A stretch of 64,000 nucleotides of DNA from Melioribacteraceae bacterium. Its GTDB lineage: Bacteria > Bacteroidota > Ignavibacteria > Ignavibacteriales > Melioribacteraceae. The notes under the pieces are model-generated. The model was given only the letters and a program-made list of their open reading frames with translations. It searched no databases and was not told the origin of the DNA. The stretch spans positions 184,356 through 248,355 of the forward strand of contig JALVFE010000030.1 in the NCBI GenBank assembly GCA_027030245.1, in the 5' to 3' direction. The position numbers and the translations under genes are program-made. Positions 35,977 through 45,328 of the stretch are shown here, one piece after another. The number at the start of each line of letters is the position of its first letter. Positions within the stretch are counted from its first letter, which is position 1.

Positions 35977-37617
35977 ATGTCTGAAAACTTAACCAATCCC
36001 GATCAACCCGATGTTAAAAAAACATTCGGCGAAGTTGTAGAAGATGCTTTCAAGGAACTGAAAGAAACGTTCATAGCATTTATAAAAGCTCCGAAAGCGC
36101 TTTGGGGCATTAATGTTCCTTACATTATAGAAGGTCTTGTATATTTCGGAATTTTAACGATACTCGGAAAATTTTCATCCGAAAATTTGGCGTTGAAAGA
36201 TACGCAAGCAAGTTTAATATATAGTTGGGTTACCGGCGGAATTACTTTCGCAATGCTTCTGCTCGGAGGATATTCAGATAAACTCGGTGTACGAAAGTCT
36301 TTGGCTATTGCATTTTTGGCAATGCTGGTAGGTCGCGTAATGGTAGCTCTTTCCGGAACTTTACATTTGGCTAACGGCTTGTGGTCGCCCATGTTCTTCA
36401 TGATGAACGCCGGACTATTGCTAATGGTTTTGGGTTACGGACTTTACCAGCCCGCAGCGTACGCCGGAGTTAAGCGGTATACAAATAAGCAAACTGCGGC
36501 TATGGGTTACGCCGTTATTTACGGATTTATGAATCTTGGAGCTTTCTTTTCCGGGTTTATTTCTTCTTTCACACGCCAAACATTCGAAGACGTATTCCCA
36601 CCAAACGGATTAACTGCAGTTTTTTGGGTTTATGTTGTTTTAACTGCTCTTTCATTGTTGATTACGGTTGTTATTCTAACAAAAAAAACCGACCAGCAAG
36701 CCGTGGAAAAAATCGCAAGAGAAAATATTGAATTAGGCGGAGAGGAAACGGAGGAAAAAGAAGAAAGCGGAGAGGATTTCAAAAAACCGAAAATTAACAA
36801 TACACTGTTAATTGTTTTTTCACTTTTGGCTGTCGGGTTTTTCTTAATTTCCGGATTCGGTTTTGAAAATTCCATAAATGTAATATATAAATTTAATTTA
36901 TTCGGACTTAACATAACTCTCGATTTGGCGTTTATTCTTTTTATTATAATGGTTGCTTTGGCAATTACGGATTATTTGAAACGCCGGCCGTATCATCCTT
37001 TCAGAGATGTCAGGTTTACTTTCTTTATTTTTATTTTAATTCCGGTGCAAACGCTTTTTGCCCATAACTGGTTAACGTTACCGTACTATTTGGACAGAGC
37101 ATTTCAAGGTTCGGTAGTTAGTGAATATTTCGAAGTATTTACAAATATCAATCCGATTTTAATATTTTTCTTGACTCCTATTGTTGCCGGATTGACCGCA
37201 CGTGCAAATGTCTACAAAATGATGATTTACGGTACTCTTGTTATGGCATTTCCTACATTTCTGTTAGCGCTTGGACCGAATATAGTTTTATTTTTATTGT
37301 ATGTCTTTATCATGACTGTCGGTGAAGCAATGTGGCAGCCGAGATTTTTACAATGGATTGCGGAAGTGGCTCCGGAAGGGAAAACAGGTTTGTATATGGG
37401 CGTCGGTCAATTCCCGTGGTTCCTTACCAAAGTTGTAACCGGTTTTTATTCCGGTTGGTTCTTAACAAAATACTGTCCGGCAAATACTCCGCCGTCGCAA
37501 ATGAATACGGAAGTTATGTGGCTTATTTACGGTTTGATTGCTATAGTTAGTCCGATTGCATTAATATTGGCTAAGAATTGGATGCTGAAAGGTTTTAGAA
37601 CAAAACACGGGGAATAA
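35977..37617 (+). CDS. Major facilitator superfamily transporter
   Basis: A 546-residue MFS-type carrier with about 12-14 spans, a long acidic cytoplasmic loop near residues 245-270 (ELGGEETEEKEESGEDFKKP), and the conserved GGYSDKLGVRKSLA loop between spans 2 and 3. It carries an approximately 40-residue N-terminal cytoplasmic extension. The start is ATG 35977 behind GGAG. The substrate cannot be read from the sequence; an oligopeptide (POT-like) or nucleoside carrier are possibilities only. Confidence 0.8.
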   Translation: MSENLTNPDQPDVKKTFGEVVEDAFKELKETFIAFIKAPKALWGINVPYIIEGLVYFGILTILGKFSSENLALKDTQASLIYSWVTGGITFAMLLLGGYSDKLGVRKSLAIAFLAMLVGRVMVALSGTLHLANGLWSPMFFMMNAGLLLMVLGYGLYQPAAYAGVKRYTNKQTAAMGYAVIYGFMNLGAFFSGFISSFTRQTFEDVFPPNGLTAVFWVYVVLTALSLLITVVILTKKTDQQAVEKIARENIELGGEETEEKEESGEDFKKPKINNTLLIVFSLLAVGFFLISGFGFENSINVIYKFNLFGLNITLDLAFILFIIMVALAITDYLKRRPYHPFRDVRFTFFIFILIPVQTLFAHNWLTLPYYLDRAFQGSVVSEYFEVFTNINPILIFFLTPIVAGLTARANVYKMMIYGTLVMAFPTFLLALGPNIVLFLLYVFIMTVGEAMWQPRFLQWIAEVAPEGKTGLYMGVGQFPWFLTKVVTGFYSGWFLTKYCPANTPPSQMNTEVMWLIYGLIAIVSPIALILAKNWMLKGFRTKHGE

Positions 37618-37620
37618 ATT

Positions 37621-38283
37621 TTGAAAAAGTATTTTTTGCTGGTTTTATTTTTACCGCTGTTTGTATTTGCCCAAGGCAAACAAAATTATTATCCCGATCC
37701 GCACAGGTTCGATAGAGAAATAGAAAATTTTATTCATTGGGATGAAAAAAATTCTTTTCCGGAAAACGCTGTTTTGTTTATAGGCAGTTCGAGTATCAGA
37801 ATGTGGAAAACCCGTAATTATTTCCCGGAGTATAAAGTTATAAACCGGGGATTCGGCGGTTCCCACATCTCAGATATTCTATTTTTCTTTGACGATGTCG
37901 TAAAAAAATATAATCCCGGCAAAATAGTATTTTATGCAGGCGATAACGATATAGCCGCCGGGAAATCTCCGGAAGTTGTATTCAAAGATTTCAAAAATTT
38001 TGTTAAACTTGTTCATGATTCGCTTGGCAATATTGAAATATATTATTTGCCGATTAAACCAAGTATAAGCCGTTGGAGCTTTTGGGAAAAGATGAACGAA
38101 ACGAATTTATTGATTAAAAAATATTGTGAAGAAAATTCAAGTTTATTTTATGTGGATGTTGCCGTACCGATGTTGAACGAAAACGGTAAACCGAAAAAGG
38201 ATATTTTTATAAAAGACGGCTTACATCTGAATGAAAAGGGTTACGAAATCTGGACAAAAATACTTAAAAAATTTTTGAACTAA
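37621..38283 (+). CDS. Secreted SGNH/GDSL hydrolase
   Basis: A 220-residue protein with a signal peptide (residues 1-18, VFAQG) and an SGNH esterase fold. Block I is LFIGSSSIRMW with the nucleophile Ser near residue 53, block III is YAGDNDIAAGKS near 102, and block V is KDGLHLNEKGYE near residue 200 with the catalytic Asp and His. Typical activities are esterase, acetylhydrolase or lysophospholipase. The start is TTG 37621, three bases after the MFS stop. Confidence 0.87.
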   Translation: MKKYFLLVLFLPLFVFAQGKQNYYPDPHRFDREIENFIHWDEKNSFPENAVLFIGSSSIRMWKTRNYFPEYKVINRGFGGSHISDILFFFDDVVKKYNPGKIVFYAGDNDIAAGKSPEVVFKDFKNFVKLVHDSLGNIEIYYLPIKPSISRWSFWEKMNETNLLIKKYCEENSSLFYVDVAVPMLNENGKPKKDIFIKDGLHLNEKGYEIWTKILKKFLN

Positions 38284-38326
38284 GGAAACATTTTATCTTT
38301 GTATCCATCTAAACGAGGGAAGATAA

Positions 38327-39670
38327 ATGAGCAAATTCAAATATGTAATTAAAAGAAGCGGTGCGGTTGTACCGTTTAAAAAAGAAAGAATTATGAATGC
38401 AATCTACCGGGCGGCTGTTGCGGTTGGCGGAAGGGATAAAAGTAAAGCAGAATTTCTCGCCGACGAAGTAATAAAAGCCATGGAGGAAAAATTTCCCGAC
38501 GGATACAAACCGCATATCGAAGAAATACAAGATTTTGTTGAAAAGATATTGATTGAGCACGGTCACGCTAAAGTTGCAAAAGAATATATTTTATATCGCG
38601 ATGAAAGAAACAAAAGAAGAAGAGCCGCGGAAAAACTTGCATCCAAACCTTCCGAAAATATACCGTGGGCAAAAATTTGGAAAGTACTTAATTGGGCGGT
38701 CGATCATAATTTGCATAAGATTGAACTGATGAACGAAAGAATTAAAAACGGTGAGTTTCCGCATATCGTTCACGAATCGGAAGCAGCATACGAAGACGAT
38801 TTAACAATGGCTGCGGAAATGATTATGGAAAGGGCGAAAGAATTGAAGATGGTTTTTGTAAGCGGACCTTCGTCTTCGGGAAAAACCACAACTACATACA
38901 AACTGGAGCAAAGGCTTAAAAAACAAGGCATGCGGTTTGTCCCGTTGATTGTAGACAATTATTTTTTCGATTTGGAGATGCATCCCAAAGACGAATTCGG
39001 TGATTACGATTTTGAAACACCGCAGGCGTTGGATCTTGAATTGATTAATGAGCATTTGAAATTATTGAGTGAAGGTAAAGAAGTAAAAATCCCATATTAC
39101 GATTTTAAAGGAGGAAAAAGATATTTAAACCGTACCCCGATGAAATTGGAAAAAGGTGAAATTTTATTAATCGACAGTCTCCATGGTCTTTATCCACAGA
39201 TGAGCAGCGCGATTCCCGATGAGTTAAAGTTCAAACTTTATCTGGAACCGCTTTTGCAAATGAGGGGAACGGACGGGAAATATATAAAATGGACCGATAT
39301 ACGAATGATTCGCAGAATGTTAAGGGATTCGGTTCACCGTGCTTATAATCCGAAACAAACCCTCGAACATTGGCATTATGTGAGAACGAGTGAATTAATG
39401 CACATCATTCCTTACGCAAATACGGCGGATTTTATTATCAACAGTGCAATGCCATACGAAATTGCCCTTTACAGACCAAAGCTGTTGAACGATTTCAAAA
39501 AATGGGAAGAAGAATATAAAGGCGATCCTTTACGCGAAGACGCTTATATCAGAGCTTCGCGGGTAGCACGTATGCTCGAGTCCGTAGTGCCGGTTGAAGA
39601 CGATTCCGCGGTTCCGCATGATTCTGTCCTCCGTGAATTTATTGGCGGAAGTAGTATAAACTATCATTAA
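38327..39670 (+). CDS. ATP-cone/uridine kinase-like fusion protein
   Basis: A 447-residue protein. Residues 5-95 are an ATP-cone domain (VIKRSGAVVPFKKERIMNAI ... EYILYRDER), the regulatory nucleotide-binding module of ribonucleotide reductases and NrdR. Residues 170-440 are a phosphoribulokinase/uridine kinase-like P-loop domain with GPSSSGKT at 180-187. The arrangement implies a nucleoside or related kinase whose activity is tuned by ATP/dATP. The exact substrate is unknown. It starts at ATG 38327 behind GAGGGAAG. Confidence 0.87.
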   Translation: MSKFKYVIKRSGAVVPFKKERIMNAIYRAAVAVGGRDKSKAEFLADEVIKAMEEKFPDGYKPHIEEIQDFVEKILIEHGHAKVAKEYILYRDERNKRRRAAEKLASKPSENIPWAKIWKVLNWAVDHNLHKIELMNERIKNGEFPHIVHESEAAYEDDLTMAAEMIMERAKELKMVFVSGPSSSGKTTTTYKLEQRLKKQGMRFVPLIVDNYFFDLEMHPKDEFGDYDFETPQALDLELINEHLKLLSEGKEVKIPYYDFKGGKRYLNRTPMKLEKGEILLIDSLHGLYPQMSSAIPDELKFKLYLEPLLQMRGTDGKYIKWTDIRMIRRMLRDSVHRAYNPKQTLEHWHYVRTSELMHIIPYANTADFIINSAMPYEIALYRPKLLNDFKKWEEEYKGDPLREDAYIRASRVARMLESVVPVEDDSAVPHDSVLREFIGGSSINYH

Positions 39671-39673
39671 ATA

Positions 39674-39780
39674 TTTGACTTTTGGATTTAGGATAAATTT
39701 TATATATTTAATTTAAAATAAAGAACATGATATAATAAGAATCATACAAGAGCCGGTTTATAAGGTTTTCGATTCTTATT
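39674..39780 (+). promoter_or_regulatory. Candidate promoter and leader hairpin upstream of the barrel gene at 39861
   Basis: TTTG at 39674-39677 and TAAATTTT at 39694-39701 form a loose TTTG / TAnnTTTG promoter match. Downstream, AATAAGAATC (39734-39743) and GATTCTTATT (39771-39780) are exact reverse complements around a 27-base loop. This could fold in the leader RNA of the gene starting at 39861, or serve as a DNA operator. No known element was recognised. Confidence 0.35.
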
Positions 39781-39860
39781 TGCCATTTTAATTTGGTTTG
39801 AAGTTATAAGTCAAATATATTCTATTAGTTAATACTTCTTTCTTACAAAACGGAGGCACA

Positions 39861-41099
39861 ATGAAGTTTTTATCTCTCCTTTTAGTGTTTCTCTTTATTG
39901 AATTGCTTAATGCACAAACCAATCAAAGGCTAATCAAAGAAAACACTTTTAACGTTTTTATAGATTGCCCAAGTTGCGATATCGATTACCTCAAGGAAAA
40001 AATCGAATATGTTAATTTCGTATGGGATAGAAAAAACGCCGATGTTCATATTTTGTTTAGTGAACAAAAAACGGGAGGGGAAGGTAAAAAAGTAACACTT
40101 TTCTTTATCGGCTTGAATAAATTTAAGAACTCTAACGATACGCTGTCTTACGTAAGGGATAAAGACGATACGGACGAAACCGAAAGGATTAAGATGGCAA
40201 AGAAAATAAAATTGGGACTGATGCGCTATGTTGCAAAAACTCCGATCGCAGAAAAAATAAATATAGGTTATGAAAAACCGGTTGGTCAAGAGGAGACCGA
40301 AAAAAAAGACGATTGGGATTTTTGGGTTTTTAATAATATAATACGGTCGTTTATCCACACTAACCAAAATACGAAATCATATTTTTTCTACGGGTCGATT
40401 TCGGCAAACCGAGTAACCGAAGATTGGAAAATTAATTTCAGGATTTCCGGAAACTATAACGAAGAAGTATATAAGTATTTCGATGATATCACTCGCAATG
40501 TCCAACGAAGCTATGGTTTTTATTCTACTGTTATAAAATCTATTGATCAGCATTGGTCGGTTGGCGCTTGGGGTAGAATTTCATCTTCGGCATATAGTAA
40601 TATTAAGTTGGATGCTTCAATTTCAACCGGGATTGAATATAACATTTTCCCGTTTTCCATCTCCAACAGTAAACAGCTGAGGATTGGGTATTATCTGCGA
40701 GGAATGTACAACAACTATTTTGAAGAAACAATTTATTTTAAAACAAAAGAAAATCTTTTTCAACAAACGCTTCAAATAGCGGTAAATTTTGTTCAACCGT
40801 GGGGGACGATAAACTCATCGGTAAGCGGAAATAGTTTCTTACATGATTTTAAAAAGTACTCAATTACTACGCGGTTTATGCTGAGCATCAAATTAATAAA
40901 AGGATTGTCGTTGGAATTCAGCGGAACTTACTCGAAGATAAACGATCAAATATCCTTGCCGAAGCGGGGAGCAACCAAAGAAGAAGTTTTGCTTAGGCAA
41001 CGCGAACTCGAAACGCAATACCGCTTTTGGGGCTCAATCGGATTCTCTTATACGTTCGGCTCAATTTACAATAATATTGTAAATCCGAGATTCGATTAA
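39861..41099 (+). CDS. Secreted outer-membrane barrel protein with N-terminal periplasmic domain
   Basis: A 412-residue protein with a signal peptide (residues 1-18, LLNAQT). Residues 20-125 form a small mixed domain (NVFIDCPSCDIDYLKEKI, VHILFSEQ, VTLFFIGLN). The remaining 280 residues are beta-strand rich with alternating aromatic residues, ending in a strand containing GSIGFSYTFGS. It resembles uncharacterised Bacteroidota outer-membrane proteins. Function unknown. It has a strong ribosome binding site (ACGGAGG) before ATG 39861 and is transcribed alone. Confidence 0.75.
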   Translation: MKFLSLLLVFLFIELLNAQTNQRLIKENTFNVFIDCPSCDIDYLKEKIEYVNFVWDRKNADVHILFSEQKTGGEGKKVTLFFIGLNKFKNSNDTLSYVRDKDDTDETERIKMAKKIKLGLMRYVAKTPIAEKINIGYEKPVGQEETEKKDDWDFWVFNNIIRSFIHTNQNTKSYFFYGSISANRVTEDWKINFRISGNYNEEVYKYFDDITRNVQRSYGFYSTVIKSIDQHWSVGAWGRISSSAYSNIKLDASISTGIEYNIFPFSISNSKQLRIGYYLRGMYNNYFEETIYFKTKENLFQQTLQIAVNFVQPWGTINSSVSGNSFLHDFKKYSITTRFMLSIKLIKGLSLEFSGTYSKINDQISLPKRGATKEEVLLRQRELETQYRFWGSIGFSYTFGSIYNNIVNPRFD

Positions 41100-41112
41100 T
41101 TAGCAAAAGTAA

Positions 41113-41433
41113 TTATTCAATAACAACAGCCGTACCGCTTGCGGAAACCATTAACATGCTGGAAGTTTGTCCGATTGTTTCGTAATCCAAATCTACTGCT
41201 ATTACAGCGTTTCCGCCCATTGCCCTGCATTCTTCCAGCATTTCTTGAACGGCGATCTCCTTTGCTTTTTTAAGTTCCCGTTCGTATGAGGCTGAACGTC
41301 CCCCGACAATGTCTCTGATTCCGGCAAACAAATCTTTGAAAATATTTGCACCTAAAATCGCTTCGCCGGTTACCAATCCCAAATATTTTACAATTTTTTT
41401 ACCTTCAATGGTATGTGTGGTGGTAATTAACAT
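41113..41433 (-). CDS. YbjQ/UPF0145 family heavy-metal-binding-like protein
   Basis: A 106-residue protein of the YbjQ (UPF0145) family, with [14 protein letters not shown] at the start and the signature [18 protein letters not shown]. The ATG at 41433 is chosen because it has AGGAG just upstream and gives the family's usual length; an in-frame ATG at 41457 lies before that ribosome binding site. Function is unknown in the family. The gene converges on the barrel gene ending at 41099, with only 13 bases between. Confidence 0.88.
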   Translation of the reverse strand: MLITTTHTIEGKKIVKYLGLVTGEAILGANIFKDLFAGIRDIVGGRSASYERELKKAKEIAVQEMLEECRAMGGNAVIAVDLDYETIGQTSSMLMVSASGTAVVIE

Positions 41434-41595
41434 AAAATCTCCTGTTTTTTTAGACAATTGTAAAATAACAAATTATATGTGAAATTCTGAAACAAAAACC
41501 GGAAAAATTAATCTTTGTTAAGTGTATAAAATCGTTAATTTTAATTAAATTTATGAAAGAAATATATTTTCTTATTACTATTCTGATAAAATCAC

Positions 41596-42711
41596 ATGCG
41601 TTCTACTTTTGCGGAAATTAACCTGTCCAATTTAAAATACAACTTTCTGAATATTCGTAAAAAAGTTGGAAAGTGTAAAGTAATGGCGGTTGTGAAAGCA
41701 GACGCGTACGGGCACGGAATGGTTCAATGTGTAAGTAAACTTGAAGCACTGGGAAAAAATAAACCTGAGTATTACGGTGTGGCGCTTACCGAAGAAGGTA
41801 TTGAGCTTCGTAAGTCTAAAACAACCAATCAACCTGTGCTAACATTTTCACCGGTTGATGTAAACGAATACGAAGAATATTTAAAATACCGCATAATTCC
41901 TTCGGTGTGTAGCGAAAGAGATTTATTTAAATTAAGAAAATATAAATTTAATAAGACTCTTAACGTTCATATAAACGTTGATACCGGATTGGGAAGATTA
42001 GGAATTCCATTTCAGTCGGCTGTGGATGTAATAAAAAAAATTGCCAAATTGGAGAAAATAAGAATCGACGGAATTTATACTCACTTTGCAACGTCCGATG
42101 AAAAAGACAAAACATTTGCAAACTTGCAGTTGCGCAGATTCGCAGAAGTATTGAAAAAATTGGATTCGGAAAATATTGATTACGGAGTCGTGCATGCGGC
42201 AAACAGCGGCGCTATACTTGATATGCCTGATGCTTACTTCGATATGGTGCGCCCGGGAATTTCGTTATACGGTTATTATCCGTCGCACGAAACCACGGAA
42301 TCTATTCCGTTGAAACCGGTTATGTCGCTTTATTCGAAAGTTTCTACAGTTAAAAAAATACCAAAAGGGGAATCGGTAAGTTACGGCAGAAAATTCATCG
42401 CAAATAAATTAACAACCGTTGCTACTTTGCCGGTGGGATATGCCGATGGAGTTTCAAGAAATCTCACAAACAGAATGAAAGTGATTATTAACGATCGGAT
42501 GATTAAACAAATCGGTACTGTTACAATGGACAGAATATGCTTGAACGTTGACAGAAAGAATGTGAAAGCAGGTGATAAAGCAATATTGCTGGGCAAAAGC
42601 AAATCCCGCAAGATTGATGCTTGGGATTGGGCAAACCTGCTTAACACTATTCCTTACGAAATTACTTGTAATATTAGCAAACGTGTTCCGCGAGTGTATA
42701 AAGGACAATGA
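41596..42711 (+). CDS. alr: Alanine racemase
   Basis: A 371-residue PLP enzyme making D-alanine for peptidoglycan. The PLP lysine is K34 in AVVKADAYGHG, the second catalytic residue is the Tyr in SVSYGRKF near residue 262, and VDTGLGRLG and the MVRPGISLYGY segment are intact. It starts at ATG 41596 without an obvious ribosome binding site and overlaps the next gene by four bases. Confidence 0.95.
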   Translation: MRSTFAEINLSNLKYNFLNIRKKVGKCKVMAVVKADAYGHGMVQCVSKLEALGKNKPEYYGVALTEEGIELRKSKTTNQPVLTFSPVDVNEYEEYLKYRIIPSVCSERDLFKLRKYKFNKTLNVHINVDTGLGRLGIPFQSAVDVIKKIAKLEKIRIDGIYTHFATSDEKDKTFANLQLRRFAEVLKKLDSENIDYGVVHAANSGAILDMPDAYFDMVRPGISLYGYYPSHETTESIPLKPVMSLYSKVSTVKKIPKGESVSYGRKFIANKLTTVATLPVGYADGVSRNLTNRMKVIINDRMIKQIGTVTMDRICLNVDRKNVKAGDKAILLGKSKSRKIDAWDWANLLNTIPYEITCNISKRVPRVYKGQ

Positions 42712-43583
42712 AAGACATAACAAAAACATATTTGGAACAATGCTTTAATAAAGCTTTAACCGGAATACAGCTTAAAGCCGGACAAGTGGAAATCGTTACC
42801 AAATTAAGGGAATTATTGTTTGAGGGAAACGACATAAAAGGAATAATTGAACGGATGAAAAAAAGTACTGAACTTTCCACGTTTGGTATAAAAGTAGGTG
42901 AAGCGTATGCGTTTATTGAAGAAAACGAAATAGATTTTTCGTCGGTGTCGCACCATTTTAATGAACACACCGAGAAAATTTCACAAACGATTAGAAACCT
43001 TATTGAATCGGTTAGCTGGGAAAACTTTCAAAGAACAATAGCCAGATTAAATGAACTGGAATTGGCCGAAGAAGAAGGTAAGAAAGAAAAGGAAGAACAA
43101 ATCGAATTTATGCTCGATTACAAGCCTACCGAGAACGATGATGAGGAAACCCTTGAAATGAAAAAAGATTTCATTTTGGATGATGAGGTTTTAATAAGAG
43201 ATATTTCCTTTGATGAATACCGCGAAAAAATTTTGGATTCGGTAAAAAAAATAGACGAACTGTTAAATAACCTTCAAGAAAATAATTATAACGACGAACT
43301 GCTACTGAAATGTATTAAGACTGTAGAGACAAACAAAACCTTATCGGAAAATCATAATTTTGAAATCATTACAAAAATGCACGGAATTTTAGCGGATTCT
43401 TTAAAGTTGGTCGGACGCGATATCGTTAAAATAAATAATCAGTTAATTTACGCGATGCGTTCATGTTTAATAGTAATAGTTGCAATAATTAAAGATAAAA
43501 AAGTAGATATTACTGAGTTTCTTGAAAGGGCTGAGTTTTTAGGGCGGGAACTCGATAAAATTAAACAAAGGGAAGTAATATGA
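42708..43583 (+). CDS. Uncharacterised helical protein
   Basis: A 291-residue, mostly helical and strongly acidic protein. The charged segment at about residues 120-160 (EEEGKKEKEEQIEF, TENDDEETLEMKKD) separates two helical halves, and the second half (DSVKKIDELLNNLQENNYNDELLLKCIKTVE) has coiled-coil-like heptads. No domain was recognised. It overlaps alr and manC by four bases each, so it is certainly co-translated with them. Confidence 0.75.
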   Translation: MKDITKTYLEQCFNKALTGIQLKAGQVEIVTKLRELLFEGNDIKGIIERMKKSTELSTFGIKVGEAYAFIEENEIDFSSVSHHFNEHTEKISQTIRNLIESVSWENFQRTIARLNELELAEEEGKKEKEEQIEFMLDYKPTENDDEETLEMKKDFILDDEVLIRDISFDEYREKILDSVKKIDELLNNLQENNYNDELLLKCIKTVETNKTLSENHNFEIITKMHGILADSLKLVGRDIVKINNQLIYAMRSCLIVIVAIIKDKKVDITEFLERAEFLGRELDKIKQREVI

Positions 43584-44647
43584 AAATTTATGCTGTAATA
43601 ATGGCCGGCGGTGTCGGTTCAAGATTTTGGCCGCGAAGTAAGAGGAAAAAACCCAAACAATTATTGAAAATTTTCGGAGATAATACCTTAATTCAAAATA
43701 CGGTTGCCAGACTTAACGGCTTAGTGGAAAACGATCATATATTCGTGATTACAAATAAAGATCAGGTAAAACAAATAAAAAAGCAAATTCCCCATATCCC
43801 CGAAGAAAACATTATTGCCGAACCGTTCGGGAAAAACACCGCAGCTTGTATTGGTCTGGGCGCGGTATTTGTGGAACATAAAGACAAAGATGCGGTTATG
43901 CTTACACTTCCAGCCGACCATTTAATTCTGGATGTTGAAGCTTTTCAAAATATTCTCAAAAAAGCTGCCGAGTTTGCTTACGAATCGAAAGGGTTGGTTA
44001 CAATCGGTATTACTCCAACGCGTCCCGAAACGGGTTACGGATACATTCAGTACATTGATGAGCCAATTAAAGAAAACATTTACAAAGTGCGCACTTTCGC
44101 GGAAAAACCGAATTTGTCTACGGCGAAGAGATTTTTAAAATCAGGCGACTTCTTATGGAATTCCGGAATGTTTATTTGGCGGGTTGATACAATTAAAGAC
44201 GAAATTAAAATTCATCTCCCCGATTTATATGAAGGTTTAACGAAGCTGCAAAAAGCGGTAGGGAAAAAAGATTTTGACGATGAACTAACAAAAGTTTACG
44301 GACAATTAAGAAATATTTCCATAGATTACGGGGTGATGGAAAAATCAAAAAATGTTTATCTTACCAAAGCCGATTTTAACTGGAGCGATGTGGGAAGCTG
44401 GGAAGAAGTATATCAATTATCGGAGAAAGATAGTATGGGAAATGCAACCGTTGGTAAAGTTTATACCGATAAAACTTACAGTTCATACGTTTATTCGCCT
44501 AAAAAGTTTACGGCTTTAATCGGTGTGGAAAACTTGATTGTGATAAATACAAAAAATGCATTGCTCGTTTGCAACAGGGAAAATGCGCAAGATGTAAAGA
44601 AAGTGGTAGATTACTTAAAAATGAATAAAGAAACCGAACTTCTGTAA
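43580..44647 (+). CDS. manC: Mannose-1-phosphate guanylyltransferase
   Basis: A 355-residue nucleotidyltransferase that makes GDP-mannose from mannose-1-phosphate and GTP. It carries the signature MAGGVGSRFWPRSKRKKPKQ at residues 9-28 (substrate lysine near the end), the sugar motif FAEKPN near residue 174, and WNSGMFIWR near 195-203. The length indicates the single-domain enzyme without a fused phosphomannose isomerase. It overlaps its neighbours by four and one base. Confidence 0.94.
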   Translation: MKIYAVIMAGGVGSRFWPRSKRKKPKQLLKIFGDNTLIQNTVARLNGLVENDHIFVITNKDQVKQIKKQIPHIPEENIIAEPFGKNTAACIGLGAVFVEHKDKDAVMLTLPADHLILDVEAFQNILKKAAEFAYESKGLVTIGITPTRPETGYGYIQYIDEPIKENIYKVRTFAEKPNLSTAKRFLKSGDFLWNSGMFIWRVDTIKDEIKIHLPDLYEGLTKLQKAVGKKDFDDELTKVYGQLRNISIDYGVMEKSKNVYLTKADFNWSDVGSWEEVYQLSEKDSMGNATVGKVYTDKTYSSYVYSPKKFTALIGVENLIVINTKNALLVCNRENAQDVKKVVDYLKMNKETELL

Positions 44648-45306
44648 TGAAAAAACTTATAACCGAAGAAATAATTCTGAATTTGTATAAAAGCGGAAAA
44701 TCCGTTCTTTATGTTTCCGGCAATGAGATATTTACTCCTTCCGCTCTCGATAAAATCCGCGAATTTAATATTTCGTTGGAAAAGGAAAACCGCGGCACAA
44801 GCTCTGATTTTTCCCGGCGAGACAGCGGCAAAGCGGAAGATATAAAAAAAATAGGATTGGGAAGCGATCACACCGGTTTTGCAGTAAAAAAAGAAATTAT
44901 AAAATACCTAGCGGAAAAAGGTTATGAGACGGTTGATTATGGAACTTACGATGAACAGTCTTGCGATTACCCCGACTTTGCATTGACGGTAGCAAAAAAC
45001 GTTGTGTTGAAAGAAGTTGATGCCGGAATTATTTTTGATGCGACCGGAATACCTTCGGGAATTACGGCAAATAAATTACCTGGAATACGGGCCGCAACAT
45101 GTTACAACGAGTTCTCGGCAAAAAGTTCGCGGGAACATAACAACGCTAACGTTTTGGTACTCGGCGCTAAAACGCTTGGTATCGAAACGATAAAATCGAT
45201 AATCGATACTTGGCTTTCAACCGATTTTCTCGGTGGAAGACATCAGAGAAGATTGGATAAAATTAAAACTATTGAAATTCAATTATTAAAAAATCGTAAG
45301 GATTGA
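44647..45306 (+). CDS. RpiB-family protein with extra N-terminal domain and altered active site
   Basis: A 219-residue protein. Residues 67-210 are clearly RpiB/LacA-like (IGLGSDHTGFAVKKEI, ANKLPGIRAATCYNEFSAK, SREHNNANVLVLGAKTLG). However, the usual catalytic Cys segment C-G-T-G-I-G-M is replaced by FDATGIPSG, with Asp131 in place of the Cys. Residues 1-45 (LITEEIILNLYKSGK ... FTPSALDKIREFNI) resemble the short helical leader found on microcompartment-associated enzymes such as EutQ and some RpiB proteins; no shell genes are visible here. Ribose-5-phosphate isomerase activity is therefore doubtful. Confidence 0.8.
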   Translation: MKKLITEEIILNLYKSGKSVLYVSGNEIFTPSALDKIREFNISLEKENRGTSSDFSRRDSGKAEDIKKIGLGSDHTGFAVKKEIIKYLAEKGYETVDYGTYDEQSCDYPDFALTVAKNVVLKEVDAGIIFDATGIPSGITANKLPGIRAATCYNEFSAKSSREHNNANVLVLGAKTLGIETIKSIIDTWLSTDFLGGRHQRRLDKIKTIEIQLLKNRKD

Positions 45307-45328
45307 TTAAATTTTCCGAGTTGGCGCT

